Positions 15,966 to 25,649 of a DNA stretch of 64,000 nt are shown here, piece by piece. Below the pieces are notes generated by a model. It saw only the letters and a list, made by a program, of their open reading frames with translations. It did no database searches and was not told the origin of the DNA. The number at the start of each line of letters is the position of its first letter. The stretch's first letter is position 1. A program made the position numbers and the translations under genes. The DNA comes from Betaproteobacteria bacterium (GTDB taxonomy: Bacteria > Pseudomonadota > Gammaproteobacteria > Burkholderiales > JACQAP01): positions 1 to 64,000 of the forward strand of contig JACQAP010000020.1 of NCBI GenBank assembly GCA_016194905.1, given 5' to 3'.

Positions 15966-17531
15966 ATGAAAGAGCGTCATATCATTATCGGCGTGCTCCG
16001 CGAACTGGGCCGCCGTCTGTGGATAAACAGGGCGATTCGGGACGCCGCATTTGTTACCTGCGTCATTCTGTTTTGCCTCGTCTGCTTCCAGTTGATCGAG
16101 CCGGCCCTCATCGCGGGCGTACCGTCCACCGGAACCGCAACTCGCATCGCCCTGCTTGCGGCATTCGCCGCCGTTACCGTCGAGGTTGTAAGGCACAGCG
16201 CGCGCGGGGTTTCCACGCGACAGGCTGCTGCGGAAGCCGATGCGCGCGCGCAACTGAAGGACGAACTGAAATCGGCGCACTGGTTCCTGTCAGAACTGGA
16301 GTCCTCGCCTTTCGCGGAATTGCAGGTGCAGCGCGCGGCGGCTACCGCTGCGCGGCTTGATCTGGCCATACTCGCGCCACGCACGCTGCCCATCAATGCC
16401 TTCGCGGCCGGCGGGCTGGGGCTGCTCCTGGCTGCGCTGATGTGGATGACACCGCAATTGTCGCGCTCATGGGATTCCAGTCACGAAGCCAGCGTCGCGG
16501 AGCATAGCGAGTCCGCCGATCTGCGGTCGTTGCTGAAAGACGCCCCGCATGACGCGGAGATCGAAAAACTCGATCTCGCTCTGCGTAAGCTGCAGCAGAC
16601 CGATGCTTCTGCCGAGCAAAAGAGGCGGGCCCTCGCCGACGCGCGCGATGCGATCGATCAAGCGAATATGGAGGCGTCGGCCGTGCGCGAAGGATTGGCG
16701 AGGCTGGCCGAGTCGCTGAAAGCCAATCCGAAGTTCGAAGCGGCGGCACACGCGCTGAACCAGGGGTCCGTCGACGAAGCGATGGAGCTTTTACGCAAGC
16801 TCAAAGCCGGCTCCGCAGCCGCCAGCGCGCGTGAAAACCGGGCGATCGAGCCGGCAGACAAAGGCAGCGCGCCGGAAAGCAACATCGGTCAGGCGCTGGA
16901 AAGTGCCGGACGGGATTTGGCCAGTAGGAACGCCGCGGTCAATCAGGACGCGATCAACCGCGTGATCAATGCTCTTGAGCAGGCGAATGAACGCATGGAA
17001 GTGCAGAACCGGGTAAACAGCGTCAAGCGGCGCATGGAAAACAACCTGATTGCCACGACCCAGCGCGGCACGCTGACCGCGAGTCAGTTCGATAACTACT
17101 CCAATGCTGCGAATCCGACTCCCTCGCCCGAGACCGGCAATTCCAACATGCGGGGCGGCACGCTGTTCCGCCAGGCCGCCGTTGCGCGCGAAGAGAACGA
17201 TAACGCGCGCGAAGGCAGCCAGACCGGCGATGCTTCGGGTGATTCCGCTGCGCTCCCGCTGGAAGGGGCGGCCATCAAGCGGCTCGATGCGCAGTTGAAA
17301 CTCGAGACCTTTCTGCAGCAAGACGAAGTGGGCGAAGAACCGAATGGCAAAGGCGACCAAGGGTGGTTCTATTCCGCCAGCCGGGAACAGAAATCGACCT
17401 TGCAGATCGAGAATGTGCGTTCGCGTGCCAGCTATGACCGTGAAGATGCGATAACCCATGATCGGGTGCCGGTGCGGCAGAAAAACATCGTCAAAAACTA
17501 TTTCCTGAACCTGCACGAAAGCGAGAAGTAA
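15966..17531 (+). CDS. DUF4175-like membrane/coiled-coil protein of the MoxR operon
   Basis: The start is the ATG at 15966 (MKERHIIIGVL); upstream in-frame residues overlap the sulfatase promoter and are basic and non-homologous. The 521-residue product has three hydrophobic segments in its first 190 residues (about 26-48, 60-77 and 158-176). It then has a long Ala/Glu/Lys/Arg-rich helical, coiled-coil region with repeated KLDLALRKLQQ / RVINALEQANERM patterns, and a polar C-terminus. It resembles the first protein of MoxR/vWA (aerotolerance-like) operons in proteobacteria. The stop overlaps the MoxR start (TAATG), indicating translational coupling. The molecular role is unknown; it may anchor or deliver substrates to the MoxR AAA+ machine. 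Confidence 0.65.
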   Translation: MKERHIIIGVLRELGRRLWINRAIRDAAFVTCVILFCLVCFQLIEPALIAGVPSTGTATRIALLAAFAAVTVEVVRHSARGVSTRQAAAEADARAQLKDELKSAHWFLSELESSPFAELQVQRAAATAARLDLAILAPRTLPINAFAAGGLGLLLAALMWMTPQLSRSWDSSHEASVAEHSESADLRSLLKDAPHDAEIEKLDLALRKLQQTDASAEQKRRALADARDAIDQANMEASAVREGLARLAESLKANPKFEAAAHALNQGSVDEAMELLRKLKAGSAAASARENRAIEPADKGSAPESNIGQALESAGRDLASRNAAVNQDAINRVINALEQANERMEVQNRVNSVKRRMENNLIATTQRGTLTASQFDNYSNAANPTPSPETGNSNMRGGTLFRQAAVAREENDNAREGSQTGDASGDSAALPLEGAAIKRLDAQLKLETFLQQDEVGEEPNGKGDQGWFYSASREQKSTLQIENVRSRASYDREDAITHDRVPVRQKNIVKNYFLNLHESEK

Positions 17532-18529
17532 TGAACACCGTGGCCGTAGACCGGCAGATCCAGGCCTTCCGCGAACAATTCCAACTGGTCCGCGATGAAA
17601 TATCACGTGTGATCGTCGGCAACGAAGAGATCATTTCCGGGGTGATGACCTGCCTGCTCGCGCGAGGCCACGTGTTGCTGGAAGGCATTCCCGGGGTAGG
17701 CAAGACCAAGCTCGTACAGACCATGGCGGACGTTCTGCACCTGAAGTTCTCGCGCATCCAGTTCACCCCCGATTTGATGCCCGGCGACATCATCGGCACG
17801 AACATCGTCCGGGAGGATGAGGCCGGGCGAAAATCGTTCGAATTCCAGCGCGGACCGATCTTCGCCAACATCGTGCTGGCCGACGAAATCAACCGGGCCA
17901 CGCCCAAGACGCAGTCGGCACTGCTGGAAGCGATGCAGGAAAACAGCGTTTCCGCGGCAGGGCGCACGCACGCACTCGATCAGCCTTTTTTCGTCCTCGC
18001 CACGCAGAACCCGATCGAGATGGAAGGCACCTATCCTCTGCCCGAAGCGCAGATGGATCGTTTCTTTTTCAAGTTGAAGCTCGATTTTCCGGATGTCGAG
18101 CAATTGCACCTGATCATCGACCGGACCACGCGCCAGAAGGAGCCTTCGGTGCAACGGGTCCTGCAGCAAGGCCAGATTCTGGACATGCGCGAAACCGCGC
18201 GCGCGATACCGGTCGCGCGACCGGTGCAGGAATATGCAATCAAGGTCACGCTGGCAACCCATCCGGAGTCGAACCAGGCGCACGAGATGACGAAAAAGTA
18301 CGTGCGTTTCGGTTCCAGTCCGCGTGGCACGCAGGCACTGATCCTGGGAGCCAAGGTGCACGCGCTGATGAACGATCGGGTTTACGTCTCCTGCGAAGAC
18401 GTTCGTGCCGTGGCCTTGCCGGCGTTACGGCATCGGGTGCTGCTCAACTTCGAAGCGGAGGCGCAACGCATGGATTCCGACGCCATTCTTGCGCGGATCC
18501 TGGATTGGGTTCCGGAGCCCACGGAATAA
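17531..18529 (+). CDS. MoxR-family AAA+ ATPase
   Basis: A 332-residue AAA+ ATPase. Walker A is GIPGVGKT at residues 52-59, Walker B is VLADEIN at 115-121, then sensor-1 ATQNP and the MoxR signature GTYPLPEAQMDRF; the C-terminal lid domain ends in ILDWVPEP. MoxR proteins act as chaperone-like remodelers of von Willebrand factor A (vWA) partners, which are encoded in the three following genes. Length and order of motifs are normal. Its start overlaps the stop of the preceding membrane-protein gene by one base. Confidence 0.93.
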   Translation: MNTVAVDRQIQAFREQFQLVRDEISRVIVGNEEIISGVMTCLLARGHVLLEGIPGVGKTKLVQTMADVLHLKFSRIQFTPDLMPGDIIGTNIVREDEAGRKSFEFQRGPIFANIVLADEINRATPKTQSALLEAMQENSVSAAGRTHALDQPFFVLATQNPIEMEGTYPLPEAQMDRFFFKLKLDFPDVEQLHLIIDRTTRQKEPSVQRVLQQGQILDMRETARAIPVARPVQEYAIKVTLATHPESNQAHEMTKKYVRFGSSPRGTQALILGAKVHALMNDRVYVSCEDVRAVALPALRHRVLLNFEAEAQRMDSDAILARILDWVPEPTE

Positions 18530-18583
18530 CGAACCCCGCGCCACGCGACGGCAGGCGGTGCGCGGCCCATCGAGGTTACTCTC

Positions 18584-19471
18584 TTGGTTCAGGAAAGCGT
18601 GCTGTTCAGCGAAGAATTTCTTCGCCAGCTTGAGCATCTGACGATGCTGACGCGGCGTCCTGTCGCCGGCCATCTGCGCGGCCATCATCGTTCGCGCCGT
18701 ACCGGGTCGGGCATGATCTTCACCGACTACCGGCCCTATTCCCCGGGCGACGACACCCGCAATCTCGACTGGGGTACCTATCTCAGACTCGATCGCCTGA
18801 TCCTGCGGCTGTTCGAGGAAGAAGCCGATCTTCCAGTCTATGTTTTCGTCGACGCCAGTCGCTCGATGGATTTCGGCGATCCATCTAAGTTCGATTTCGC
18901 GCGCAGGTTTGCCGCTGCGATCGCCTATATCGGCCTCATCAATCACGATCGTGTCAGCCTGGTGGCGTTTTCCGACGGTGTGATCGAGGAAATGCCGGCG
19001 CGCCGCGGCAAGAACCAAATCTGGAGATCGCTGCATTTCCTCGAACGCCTCGAAGCCTCCGGGGGCACCAGCCTGCAAACCGCATTTCGTCGTTTTTTTG
19101 GCGCGCGCCGCACTCGCGGCCTGGCTGTCGTGATCTCCGACTTTCTGGATCGCGACGGTTTCGAGCGCAGCTTCCAGGTAATTCGCGAATACCGTCATGA
19201 TGTTTTCGCCATTCATGTCACCAGTCCCGAAGAGGTCGAGCCGGCGCTCGCCGATGAAGTGCTTCTGGTCGACTCCGAACTGGGCCATTCCGCGCGGACG
19301 CGAGTTACCGCCGATCTGATCAAAGCCTATCGCGAAACTTTCGTGCGCTATTGCGCGGAAATCGAAGGCTTCTGCCGTGGCCATGGCTGGGGATATCTGC
19401 GCACCTCGACGCAGGCGCCACTCGAGGAATTGATGCTCAAGGCGCTGCGCGACGAAGGTCTGTTGCGATGA
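18584..19471 (+). CDS. DUF58 domain protein (vWA-like partner of MoxR)
   Basis: A 295-residue cytoplasmic protein with the DUF58 hallmark RRTGSGMIFTDYRPYSPGDDTRNLDWGTYLR (residues about 37-67, shown in part). A vWA-type fold follows with a MIDAS-like DASRSMDF. The frame begins at a TTG at 18584; no ATG is available before residue 21. It normally pairs with MoxR and membrane vWA proteins. Its stop overlaps the next start (ATGA at 19468-19471), so the genes are translationally coupled. A function in cell-envelope stress or complex assembly is inferred from the family only. Confidence 0.88.
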   Translation: MVQESVLFSEEFLRQLEHLTMLTRRPVAGHLRGHHRSRRTGSGMIFTDYRPYSPGDDTRNLDWGTYLRLDRLILRLFEEEADLPVYVFVDASRSMDFGDPSKFDFARRFAAAIAYIGLINHDRVSLVAFSDGVIEEMPARRGKNQIWRSLHFLERLEASGGTSLQTAFRRFFGARRTRGLAVVISDFLDRDGFERSFQVIREYRHDVFAIHVTSPEEVEPALADEVLLVDSELGHSARTRVTADLIKAYRETFVRYCAEIEGFCRGHGWGYLRTSTQAPLEELMLKALRDEGLLR

Positions 19472-21261
19472 ATGCGTTGGCCTTGCCGCTTTATCAGTCC
19501 ATGCTCGCTCTTATCGCCGCGATCGGCATCGTCGCAGCGCTGTACTGGCTCAAACCGCCGCCGCGCAGGGTGGTGGTCCCGTCCAGCCTGGTCTGGGACA
19601 GGGTACTGCGCGAAAGTCATCCGGGTTCGGACCGGTTGCGCTGGTGGTTATCCCTGCTGCTTGCGGCGCTGATTGCAGCCGTCGTGGTCAGCGCAATCGT
19701 GCCGCTGTCTCCAGCCGGCGCGAGTGGCGCCGCCACCAAACTCATACTGGTGCTGGACGATTCGCCGACCATGGCAACGCGAACCACCGACGGCACCACG
19801 CGTTGGGATCATGCCTTGGCCAAAGCACGCGCCTTGATGGAAGCGCGTGCCGCCGGAACCCAGATCTGGCTGGCCGATACGATGCGCCGCGTCGCTACGC
19901 CTGCATTCGAAAATCGCGATGATGCGCTGGCGCAACTGGCGCGATTGCGGGTTTCTTATGGCCCTGTGCCGACGGTGCCGCTGCCGGAACTACCAGCCGG
20001 CATCGAGACAGTCGTGATCACCGATGGGGTATCGATTGGCGCTGCGCCGGCGCAGGCGAGACTGGAGTCCGTTTTCGAATCGGTGGAAAACGCCGGCATC
20101 ACGGCCTTCGAAGTGCGCGCGCTACCCGCCGATCCTCGCCGATACCTGGCCTACGTCGAATTGGTCAACGCCAGTGGCGTCGAAAAGCGGATCGAACTGG
20201 CGATCGTCGGTGTCGGTGACAAGCGCATCTCCAGGGTAGTCCAGGTTGCGTCCGGCAGCGCGCGCAACGAGATGATCGACATCTCGGATTTCGACAGCGG
20301 ACCGGTGCGGGCATCGATTGTAATGCCCGGCGACGGGCTGGCTATCGACGACGTCGCGTATTCGATCTTGCCGGTTCGTCGCGTGGTGCGCGTGGCGCTG
20401 GTGACCAGCGGCAATCCTTATCTCGAAAAATCCCTGCAGGCCCAGCCGCGGGTGGATCTGACCGTCGTCACGCCCGGGCGTTACGTGGACGATCGTGGTT
20501 TCGATGCCGTGGTGTTCGACCGCCATGCGCCAAAGGTCCGTCCCCATGTGCCCGCGCTGCTGTTTCGTCCGTCTCGCGCCGACTGGTTGCCGTCGCCGCA
20601 GAAAGAGATCGCCAATGTATCCGCCACCGCATGGAATGCAGCGCACCCGCTGCTGGAAAACATTTCGCTGCTCGATCTGAACGTTGACCGTGCGACTGTC
20701 GTCGGATTGAAAGGTCCGCCTCAGGAATCCGCATCCGTACTGGCGAGCGCGCCTGGCAACGTGCCGCTGATCATTGCTCATGAGGATGGGGTGCGCTGGA
20801 CATTGTTTTCCTTTGCACTGGAGGAGTCGAATTTCGCGCTGCACGCCGGCTTTCCGATATTTCTGAACAACGCGCTTGACTGGATGCTTGGCGAGCGGGC
20901 GGTCATCGCCCGCGGGCTCGGCTCGATCGAAGTTCCCGTGTCCGGCGCGCGCGCGCTTGCCGCAGACGGGAAAGAGCTGCCGATGCAGCCCATTCCCGGA
21001 GGCAGCCTGTTCGAAGTCGACACGCCTGGATTGTTCACCGTCGTATCCGCGCATCAACGCCTGCGCGTCGCGGCGAATCTATTCGACCGCCGCATTACTG
21101 ACGTAAACAAGTCCCGGCTCGCCCAGATCAAGCCGGACGCGGATACACCAATCCGCACGAACCCATCGTTTGCATTCGATTCATGGTTTGCCCTTTTGCT
21201 CATCGCGGCACTGCTGCTGATGTTCGAGTGGTGGAGCTGGAATCGGCGGATGACGGTATGA
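19468..21261 (+). CDS. BatA-type membrane protein with N-terminal vWA-like region
   Basis: A 597-residue membrane protein. It has an N-terminal BatA motif with two helices (about 6-25 and 54-76), then a vWA-like domain starting LILVLDDSPTMATRT (the MIDAS DxSxS is degenerate: DDSPT). A long extracytoplasmic beta-rich region and one C-terminal helix (LLLIAALLLMFEWW) follow, ending in a short basic tail. The start ATG overlaps the DUF58 stop; the stop overlaps the next start. The degenerate MIDAS suggests a structural rather than metal-binding vWA. It probably forms a periplasm-facing complex with the following double-vWA protein and MoxR. Confidence 0.8.
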   Translation: MNALALPLYQSMLALIAAIGIVAALYWLKPPPRRVVVPSSLVWDRVLRESHPGSDRLRWWLSLLLAALIAAVVVSAIVPLSPAGASGAATKLILVLDDSPTMATRTTDGTTRWDHALAKARALMEARAAGTQIWLADTMRRVATPAFENRDDALAQLARLRVSYGPVPTVPLPELPAGIETVVITDGVSIGAAPAQARLESVFESVENAGITAFEVRALPADPRRYLAYVELVNASGVEKRIELAIVGVGDKRISRVVQVASGSARNEMIDISDFDSGPVRASIVMPGDGLAIDDVAYSILPVRRVVRVALVTSGNPYLEKSLQAQPRVDLTVVTPGRYVDDRGFDAVVFDRHAPKVRPHVPALLFRPSRADWLPSPQKEIANVSATAWNAAHPLLENISLLDLNVDRATVVGLKGPPQESASVLASAPGNVPLIIAHEDGVRWTLFSFALEESNFALHAGFPIFLNNALDWMLGERAVIARGLGSIEVPVSGARALAADGKELPMQPIPGGSLFEVDTPGLFTVVSAHQRLRVAANLFDRRITDVNKSRLAQIKPDADTPIRTNPSFAFDSWFALLLIAALLLMFEWWSWNRRMTV

Positions 21262-23855
21262 CGCTGCCGCTTGCCATGCAAACTGCCTGGCCAGTTGTAC
21301 TTCTGGCAGCGGTACCGTTGCTGTTCTGGTTGGCCGGCCGGAGTCGAACCCGGCTCGGGCGAAGACACCTGCTGATCGCGACGAGTCTGCGCAGCCTGGC
21401 GATCATATCGCTCGCCCTGGCCTTGATGAGGCCTCAATGGAACGCGGGACCGGGCGACGTATCGGTTGTCTATGCGCTGGATGTTTCCCGTAGCGTGTCT
21501 TCGTCCTTTGTCGATGCGGCAATCGAATGGATCGAACAGGCCGACCGGGAAGGGGTGCCGGCGCACGCGCGCTATCTGGCGTTCGCCGATCACGCCGTCT
21601 CGGTGCGGAAGCCCGGCGATATACGCGGGCTCGCGGTCACCGAAGGCCGTCCGCGCGACGCGTCAGCCGACCCGGCCGTTATCGATCGGACGGCGACCAA
21701 TCTCGAACAGGCACTGGATGCCGCGCTGTTGGGCCTGGATCGCGATCGCGCGAAACGCATCGTGTTGCTGACCGATGGCAACCAGACCGCCGGTGATGTC
21801 TGGCGCGTGCTGCCGCGGCTGGCGCAGGCCAAGGTTCGCGTCTATCCGATTCCGGCGAAAGCGCGTGACGACAACGATGCCTGGGTCGCAGGCGTCGAAG
21901 TGCCGGCGGATGTCCATGCGGGCGAGCCAGTCACCGTGACCGTGCGCGTCTTTTCCGCCGTCGAAACGTCTGCCCAGGTGTTGCTAAAGGACGCAGCAAG
22001 CGTGCTGGGCACGCGCAAGTTGCGGCTGAGTGCCGGTTTGAATCGCGTCGCCTTCGAAGTGAAGCTGGCGCGTGCCGGAGCGGTGACGTTGTCGGCTGAA
22101 GTGGTTGCCAAAGGCGATCGCGTTTTCGAAAACAACCGCATGCAGCAATCGGTCTGGGTGAAAGGGCGGCCGCGCATCCTCTACGTCGAGGGCGGGCAGG
22201 CCGACAGCGCACGCTATCTTGCCGACGCATTGGCCGGCCAGGGAATCGAAACGCGCGTGACCGCGCCCGCCGCGCTACCCGGATCCGTCTCGGAATTGGC
22301 TGCCTACGACGCGTTGATCCTCAGCGACACGCCGGCGAAGGCACTGACGGCCGACAGGATGCAGGCCATCGAATCCTATGTACGCGACCTCGGTGGCGGC
22401 CTGCTGTTTGCAAGCGGCGAGAATGTCCATGGCGAGCAGGGTTACAGCGATACGGCCGTGGAGAAAGTGCTGCCGGTGCAGTTCCGCGCGCAGGAAAAGC
22501 GCAAGGATCTCGCGCTGGTGATCGCACTCGATCGCTCGTATTCCATGAAGGGACGCAAGATGGAGATGGCGAAGGAAGCCACCCGCGCCGCGCTCGACTT
22601 GCTCGAGGAGCAGCACCGTTTCGGGGTGGTGGCTTTCGACTCGCAAACCTACATCGCGGTGCCGATGCAGTACGTGCGTTCCCGGCGCAAGGCGGAAGAC
22701 CAGATCAGCCGGATCCAGGCCAGCGGCCAGACCAACATCTATCCGGCGCTCGGGATCGTTTATCGCCTGTTGCAGAAAACCGATTCCAACGCCAAGCATG
22801 TGATCCTGCTCTCCGACGGCGATACGCACCCGGCGGATTTCGAAACCCTGGTCAAACGCATGGCCGGCGAAAAGATAGTCGTGTCGACGGTGGCGGTCGG
22901 CGCGGATGCGAACCGGGTTCTGATGAGTGACATCGCCAAATGGGGCAAGGGCAGGGCTTACGTAGCAGAGAACGCAGAGTCGATTCCGCAGATATTCATC
23001 GAAGAGACCGAGCGCGCGGTGCGATCCAATCTGCTGGAAGAATCTTTCCGGCCCGTGGTCAAACATCGCAGTGCCGCGTTCCGCGGTCTGGAGGTGGACA
23101 GGCTGCCGGAACTCAGGGGATTCGTCAGCAGCAAGGCGCGTGATCATGCGGAGGTTTTGCTCGCCTCGCCATCCGGCGCACCGCTGCTGGTGCGCTGGCA
23201 ATATGGCTTGGGCAAGACCGTCGCGTTCACCTCGGACGTAAAGAATCGCTGGGCGACGAATTGGCTGGCCTGGCCGGGTTACGGCAAATTCTGGGCGCAG
23301 CAGGTGCGCGACGTCATGCGGCGTGATTCCGGCGAAGCATTGGATTTTCAGGTTGCACGCGAAGGCGGCGAGGCGGTGATCAGGCTATCGGTGCTCACGC
23401 CGGATGGAAACTATCGCAACGGATTGGTTCCGCAGGTGAAGGTAACGCGGCCGGACGGAAGCACAGCCATCATCGGGCTCGAGCAGACCGGGGCCGGCAC
23501 CTACCGGGTGCGCATGCCCTTCAAAGGGACGATGCAGGCTGAGCGCTTCGAGCTCGTCGATTCGCCGGGCCTGCCGAAGCAGGCGTCGCTGCGAGCCGGA
23601 GCGCGCATGCTGAATCTGGATTATGCGGACGAATATCGGGCCTTCCCGCCCGATATCGAATTGCTGAGCGCGCTCGCACGTGCAACCGGGGGCAAGGTCG
23701 CTCCGTCGATAGCCGAAGTTTTTGCGCAGCAGGGCGATGAAAGCAGGACCACGAAGACACTGTGGCCGTGGTTTGCGGCACTGGCGCTGATTTTCTACCT
23801 GCTCGACATCGCTGTGAGGCGGTCGCCGCTGGCGTGGCGCTGGCTGGAATCCTGA
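21258..23855 (+). CDS. Large membrane protein with two vWA domains
   Basis: An 865-residue protein. It has two N-terminal helices (about 7-24 and 37-57) and a first vWA domain starting VVYALDVSRSVSSSF (intact MIDAS DxSxS). A beta-sandwich region and a glutamine-amidotransferase-like segment (ILYVEGG...LGGGLLFASGE) follow. A second vWA domain at about 412-580 has LVIALDRSYSMKG and LLSDGDTH, then a beta-rich region, and one C-terminal helix (WFAALALIFYLLDIAV). Both ends are membrane-bound. This architecture is frequent at the end of MoxR operons. Its ATG overlaps the previous stop. It ends 8 bp from the convergent RsbW-like gene. Confidence 0.85.
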   Translation: MTLPLAMQTAWPVVLLAAVPLLFWLAGRSRTRLGRRHLLIATSLRSLAIISLALALMRPQWNAGPGDVSVVYALDVSRSVSSSFVDAAIEWIEQADREGVPAHARYLAFADHAVSVRKPGDIRGLAVTEGRPRDASADPAVIDRTATNLEQALDAALLGLDRDRAKRIVLLTDGNQTAGDVWRVLPRLAQAKVRVYPIPAKARDDNDAWVAGVEVPADVHAGEPVTVTVRVFSAVETSAQVLLKDAASVLGTRKLRLSAGLNRVAFEVKLARAGAVTLSAEVVAKGDRVFENNRMQQSVWVKGRPRILYVEGGQADSARYLADALAGQGIETRVTAPAALPGSVSELAAYDALILSDTPAKALTADRMQAIESYVRDLGGGLLFASGENVHGEQGYSDTAVEKVLPVQFRAQEKRKDLALVIALDRSYSMKGRKMEMAKEATRAALDLLEEQHRFGVVAFDSQTYIAVPMQYVRSRRKAEDQISRIQASGQTNIYPALGIVYRLLQKTDSNAKHVILLSDGDTHPADFETLVKRMAGEKIVVSTVAVGADANRVLMSDIAKWGKGRAYVAENAESIPQIFIEETERAVRSNLLEESFRPVVKHRSAAFRGLEVDRLPELRGFVSSKARDHAEVLLASPSGAPLLVRWQYGLGKTVAFTSDVKNRWATNWLAWPGYGKFWAQQVRDVMRRDSGEALDFQVAREGGEAVIRLSVLTPDGNYRNGLVPQVKVTRPDGSTAIIGLEQTGAGTYRVRMPFKGTMQAERFELVDSPGLPKQASLRAGARMLNLDYADEYRAFPPDIELLSALARATGGKVAPSIAEVFAQQGDESRTTKTLWPWFAALALIFYLLDIAVRRSPLAWRWLES

Positions 23856-23863
23856 CGCGTGGC

Positions 23864-24310
23864 CTAGTCGCGGGTTGCGGTAAGCCTGAGGCAGATGCGA
23901 TTGCGGCCTTCGACGTAACTGTAATCGGCCTTGTCGGTCAGGCCGATGGTGATGAATATGCCCAAGCCGCCGATCCGGCGTTCCTTGATCGTCGAGTCGA
24001 TGTCGGTGCGACGCCCTGCGGCGAGCGGATCGAATTGCGGCGCGGAGTCTTCGTAGATCAGTCGCAAGTTCCCTTGCGCTTCTTCGAAGGTGATGAAAAC
24101 CGGTGCGTCGCTGTCGCCGCGATGGCCGTGATTCACCGTATTGGTGAACAATTCCTCGACAATTAACGTCAGTTTGTGGCGATCCTCGCGGCCGAGTTCG
24201 GCCACGGCACCGAATTCGTCAATCAGCGCCTTGACTTGATCGAAGGCCCGCAGACGCGCGGGGAATACGCGATTCAGGCGATGCATGGTTTTCTCAAATT
24301 GCACAGGCAT
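23864..24310 (-). CDS. RsbW-like serine kinase (HATPase_c anti-sigma type)
   Basis: A 148-residue GHKL-type ATPase. The N-box is LIVEELFTNTVNHGH, the G1-type region is LIYEDSAPQFDPL and the G2-type segment is RRIGGLGIFI; there is no membrane segment or HisKA domain. Such stand-alone kinases phosphorylate a STAS anti-anti-sigma partner and in the unphosphorylated state bind a sigma factor or other target. The probable partner is the STAS protein at 28769-29140, and the opposing phosphatase is the CHASE2-SpoIIE protein. No sigma-factor gene is in the window. Start: ATG at 24310 (MPVQFEKTMHRLN) or 24286; the frame further upstream is not homologous. Confidence 0.82.
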   Translation of the reverse strand: MPVQFEKTMHRLNRVFPARLRAFDQVKALIDEFGAVAELGREDRHKLTLIVEELFTNTVNHGHRGDSDAPVFITFEEAQGNLRLIYEDSAPQFDPLAAGRRTDIDSTIKERRIGGLGIFITIGLTDKADYSYVEGRNRICLRLTATRD

Positions 24311-24430
24311 TTGTCCCTTGGTGCAAGGGGTGGGCCCACTGCTATCATATCGACGTGCATGGTTCTTGCAGCATGAATCCGTGACCGGCGAAGTTTGCCG
24401 ACAATACGATTGAGAACCGAAGGGGGCAAA

Positions 24431-24913
24431 ATGACCAAAGTCAAAGTATCGACATTCCAAAGAGATATCCTTGTTTTTGGCTTGTTGCTGATAGCGGGTG
24501 CATGGATGTGCACCCACGCGTTTGCCGGCGAGGCCGGACGCATCAAGGTATCCAAGGGCGACGTACAGATCGAGCGTAACGGCAAAGTGATGGCTGCACC
24601 GGTCGGAGCCGTCATCGAGGCGGAGGATACGGTAAAGACCGGAGCCGACGGCTCGGTCGGCATTACCTTCCAAGACAACAGCCTGTTGTCGGCGGGTCCG
24701 AACAGCGAACTGGTGATCGAGCGCTTCGTATTCGATAGCACGACCCACCAGGGCGAGTTCGATACCAGGCTGAAAAAGGGAACGCTGGCCGTCGTCTCCG
24801 GCAAGATCGTCAAGCAATCCCCGGAAGCCATGCGAATCAAGACTCCCGCTGCAATCATGGGTGTGCGCGGTACTGAATTCATCGTGAAAGTGGACGAGCC
24901 CGCCGCCAACTGA
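24431..24913 (+). CDS. Periplasmic FecR-domain protein
   Basis: A 160-residue exported protein. The signal segment is DILVFGLLLIAGAWMCTHAFA; the FecR beta domain runs from GRIKVSKGDVQIERNGK to TPAAIMGVRGTEFIVKV. The start ATG is preceded by AGGGGG. Unlike classical FecR there is no N-terminal sigma-binding or membrane domain, so it is probably a free periplasmic ligand-binding or structural domain. The OmpA-like lipoprotein gene follows after 2 bp. It is divergent from the RsbW-like kinase, so they may share a regulatory region at 24311-24430. Confidence 0.85.
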   Translation: MTKVKVSTFQRDILVFGLLLIAGAWMCTHAFAGEAGRIKVSKGDVQIERNGKVMAAPVGAVIEAEDTVKTGADGSVGITFQDNSLLSAGPNSELVIERFVFDSTTHQGEFDTRLKKGTLAVVSGKIVKQSPEAMRIKTPAAIMGVRGTEFIVKVDEPAAN

Positions 24914-24915
24914 TA

Positions 24916-25608
24916 ATGCGCGTTGCTCTCGCGTCGGCCATCATCATGATGATGATGGCCGGTTGTGCGCAGTTCGGTTCCCAGCCTCACGCTGATTCCC
25001 AACCGGTTCGCTGGACGAATTCCCAGCAGCCGATCGAACCTGAAGCATTGCGCCCGTCGGACAGGCCGGCACGCAATGATCTGATCGTCCTGCTGCCCAA
25101 GCCGAACGGTACCATCGGCGGTGTCATCGTCAGAACCGAGGGCGGCGGGGAACTGCTTCTGAACAAGGCTTATGCCGGTGCGCATATCGAGGGTCCCGGC
25201 ATGATGCAGCCTGTGACATATGATGCCGATCGGGCAAAGCGCGAATTTTCTTCTGTCATTGCAGCCCTTCCCGGACGCCCTGCGACGTTCCTGCTTTACT
25301 TCCTCGAAGGCAAGGACGAATTGACGCCCGATTCCGAACGCGAGGTCGAGCGTGTCTTTGCCGAAATCGCCGCGAGACCATATCCGGAAGTTTCGGTCAT
25401 CGGACATACCGACGCGGTGGGCAACACGCAATTCAACGACCAGCTTTCGCAACAGCGGGCGCAACGCGTGCATGACGATCTCGCCAAGCGCGGGATTTCC
25501 GCCGATCGCATCGAAGTCTCCGGTCGTGGCAAGCGCGAACCGCTGGTTCCGACTTCCGAAGGCGTTTCCGAGCCCAAGAACCGGCGTGTCGAAATCAACG
25601 TGCGCTGA
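24916..25608 (+). CDS. OmpA-family lipoprotein
   Basis: A 230-residue lipoprotein with lipobox MAGC (Cys17). A variable linker and a short domain (LLPKPNGTIGGVIVRTEGGGELLLNKAY) follow. Residues about 110-230 are an OmpA/MotB peptidoglycan-binding domain with VIGHTDAVG, QLSQQRAQRVHDDL and NRRVEINVR. It tethers the outer membrane to peptidoglycan and is encoded with the FecR protein. A paralogue with the same domain order lies at 56324-56986. It is convergent with the CHASE2-SpoIIE gene. Confidence 0.88.
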   Translation: MRVALASAIIMMMMAGCAQFGSQPHADSQPVRWTNSQQPIEPEALRPSDRPARNDLIVLLPKPNGTIGGVIVRTEGGGELLLNKAYAGAHIEGPGMMQPVTYDADRAKREFSSVIAALPGRPATFLLYFLEGKDELTPDSEREVERVFAEIAARPYPEVSVIGHTDAVGNTQFNDQLSQQRAQRVHDDLAKRGISADRIEVSGRGKREPLVPTSEGVSEPKNRRVEINVR

Positions 25609-25649
25609 TCTTTGCGCACGGGGGGTAGTCCGGCTCCACAATCGGTTTT

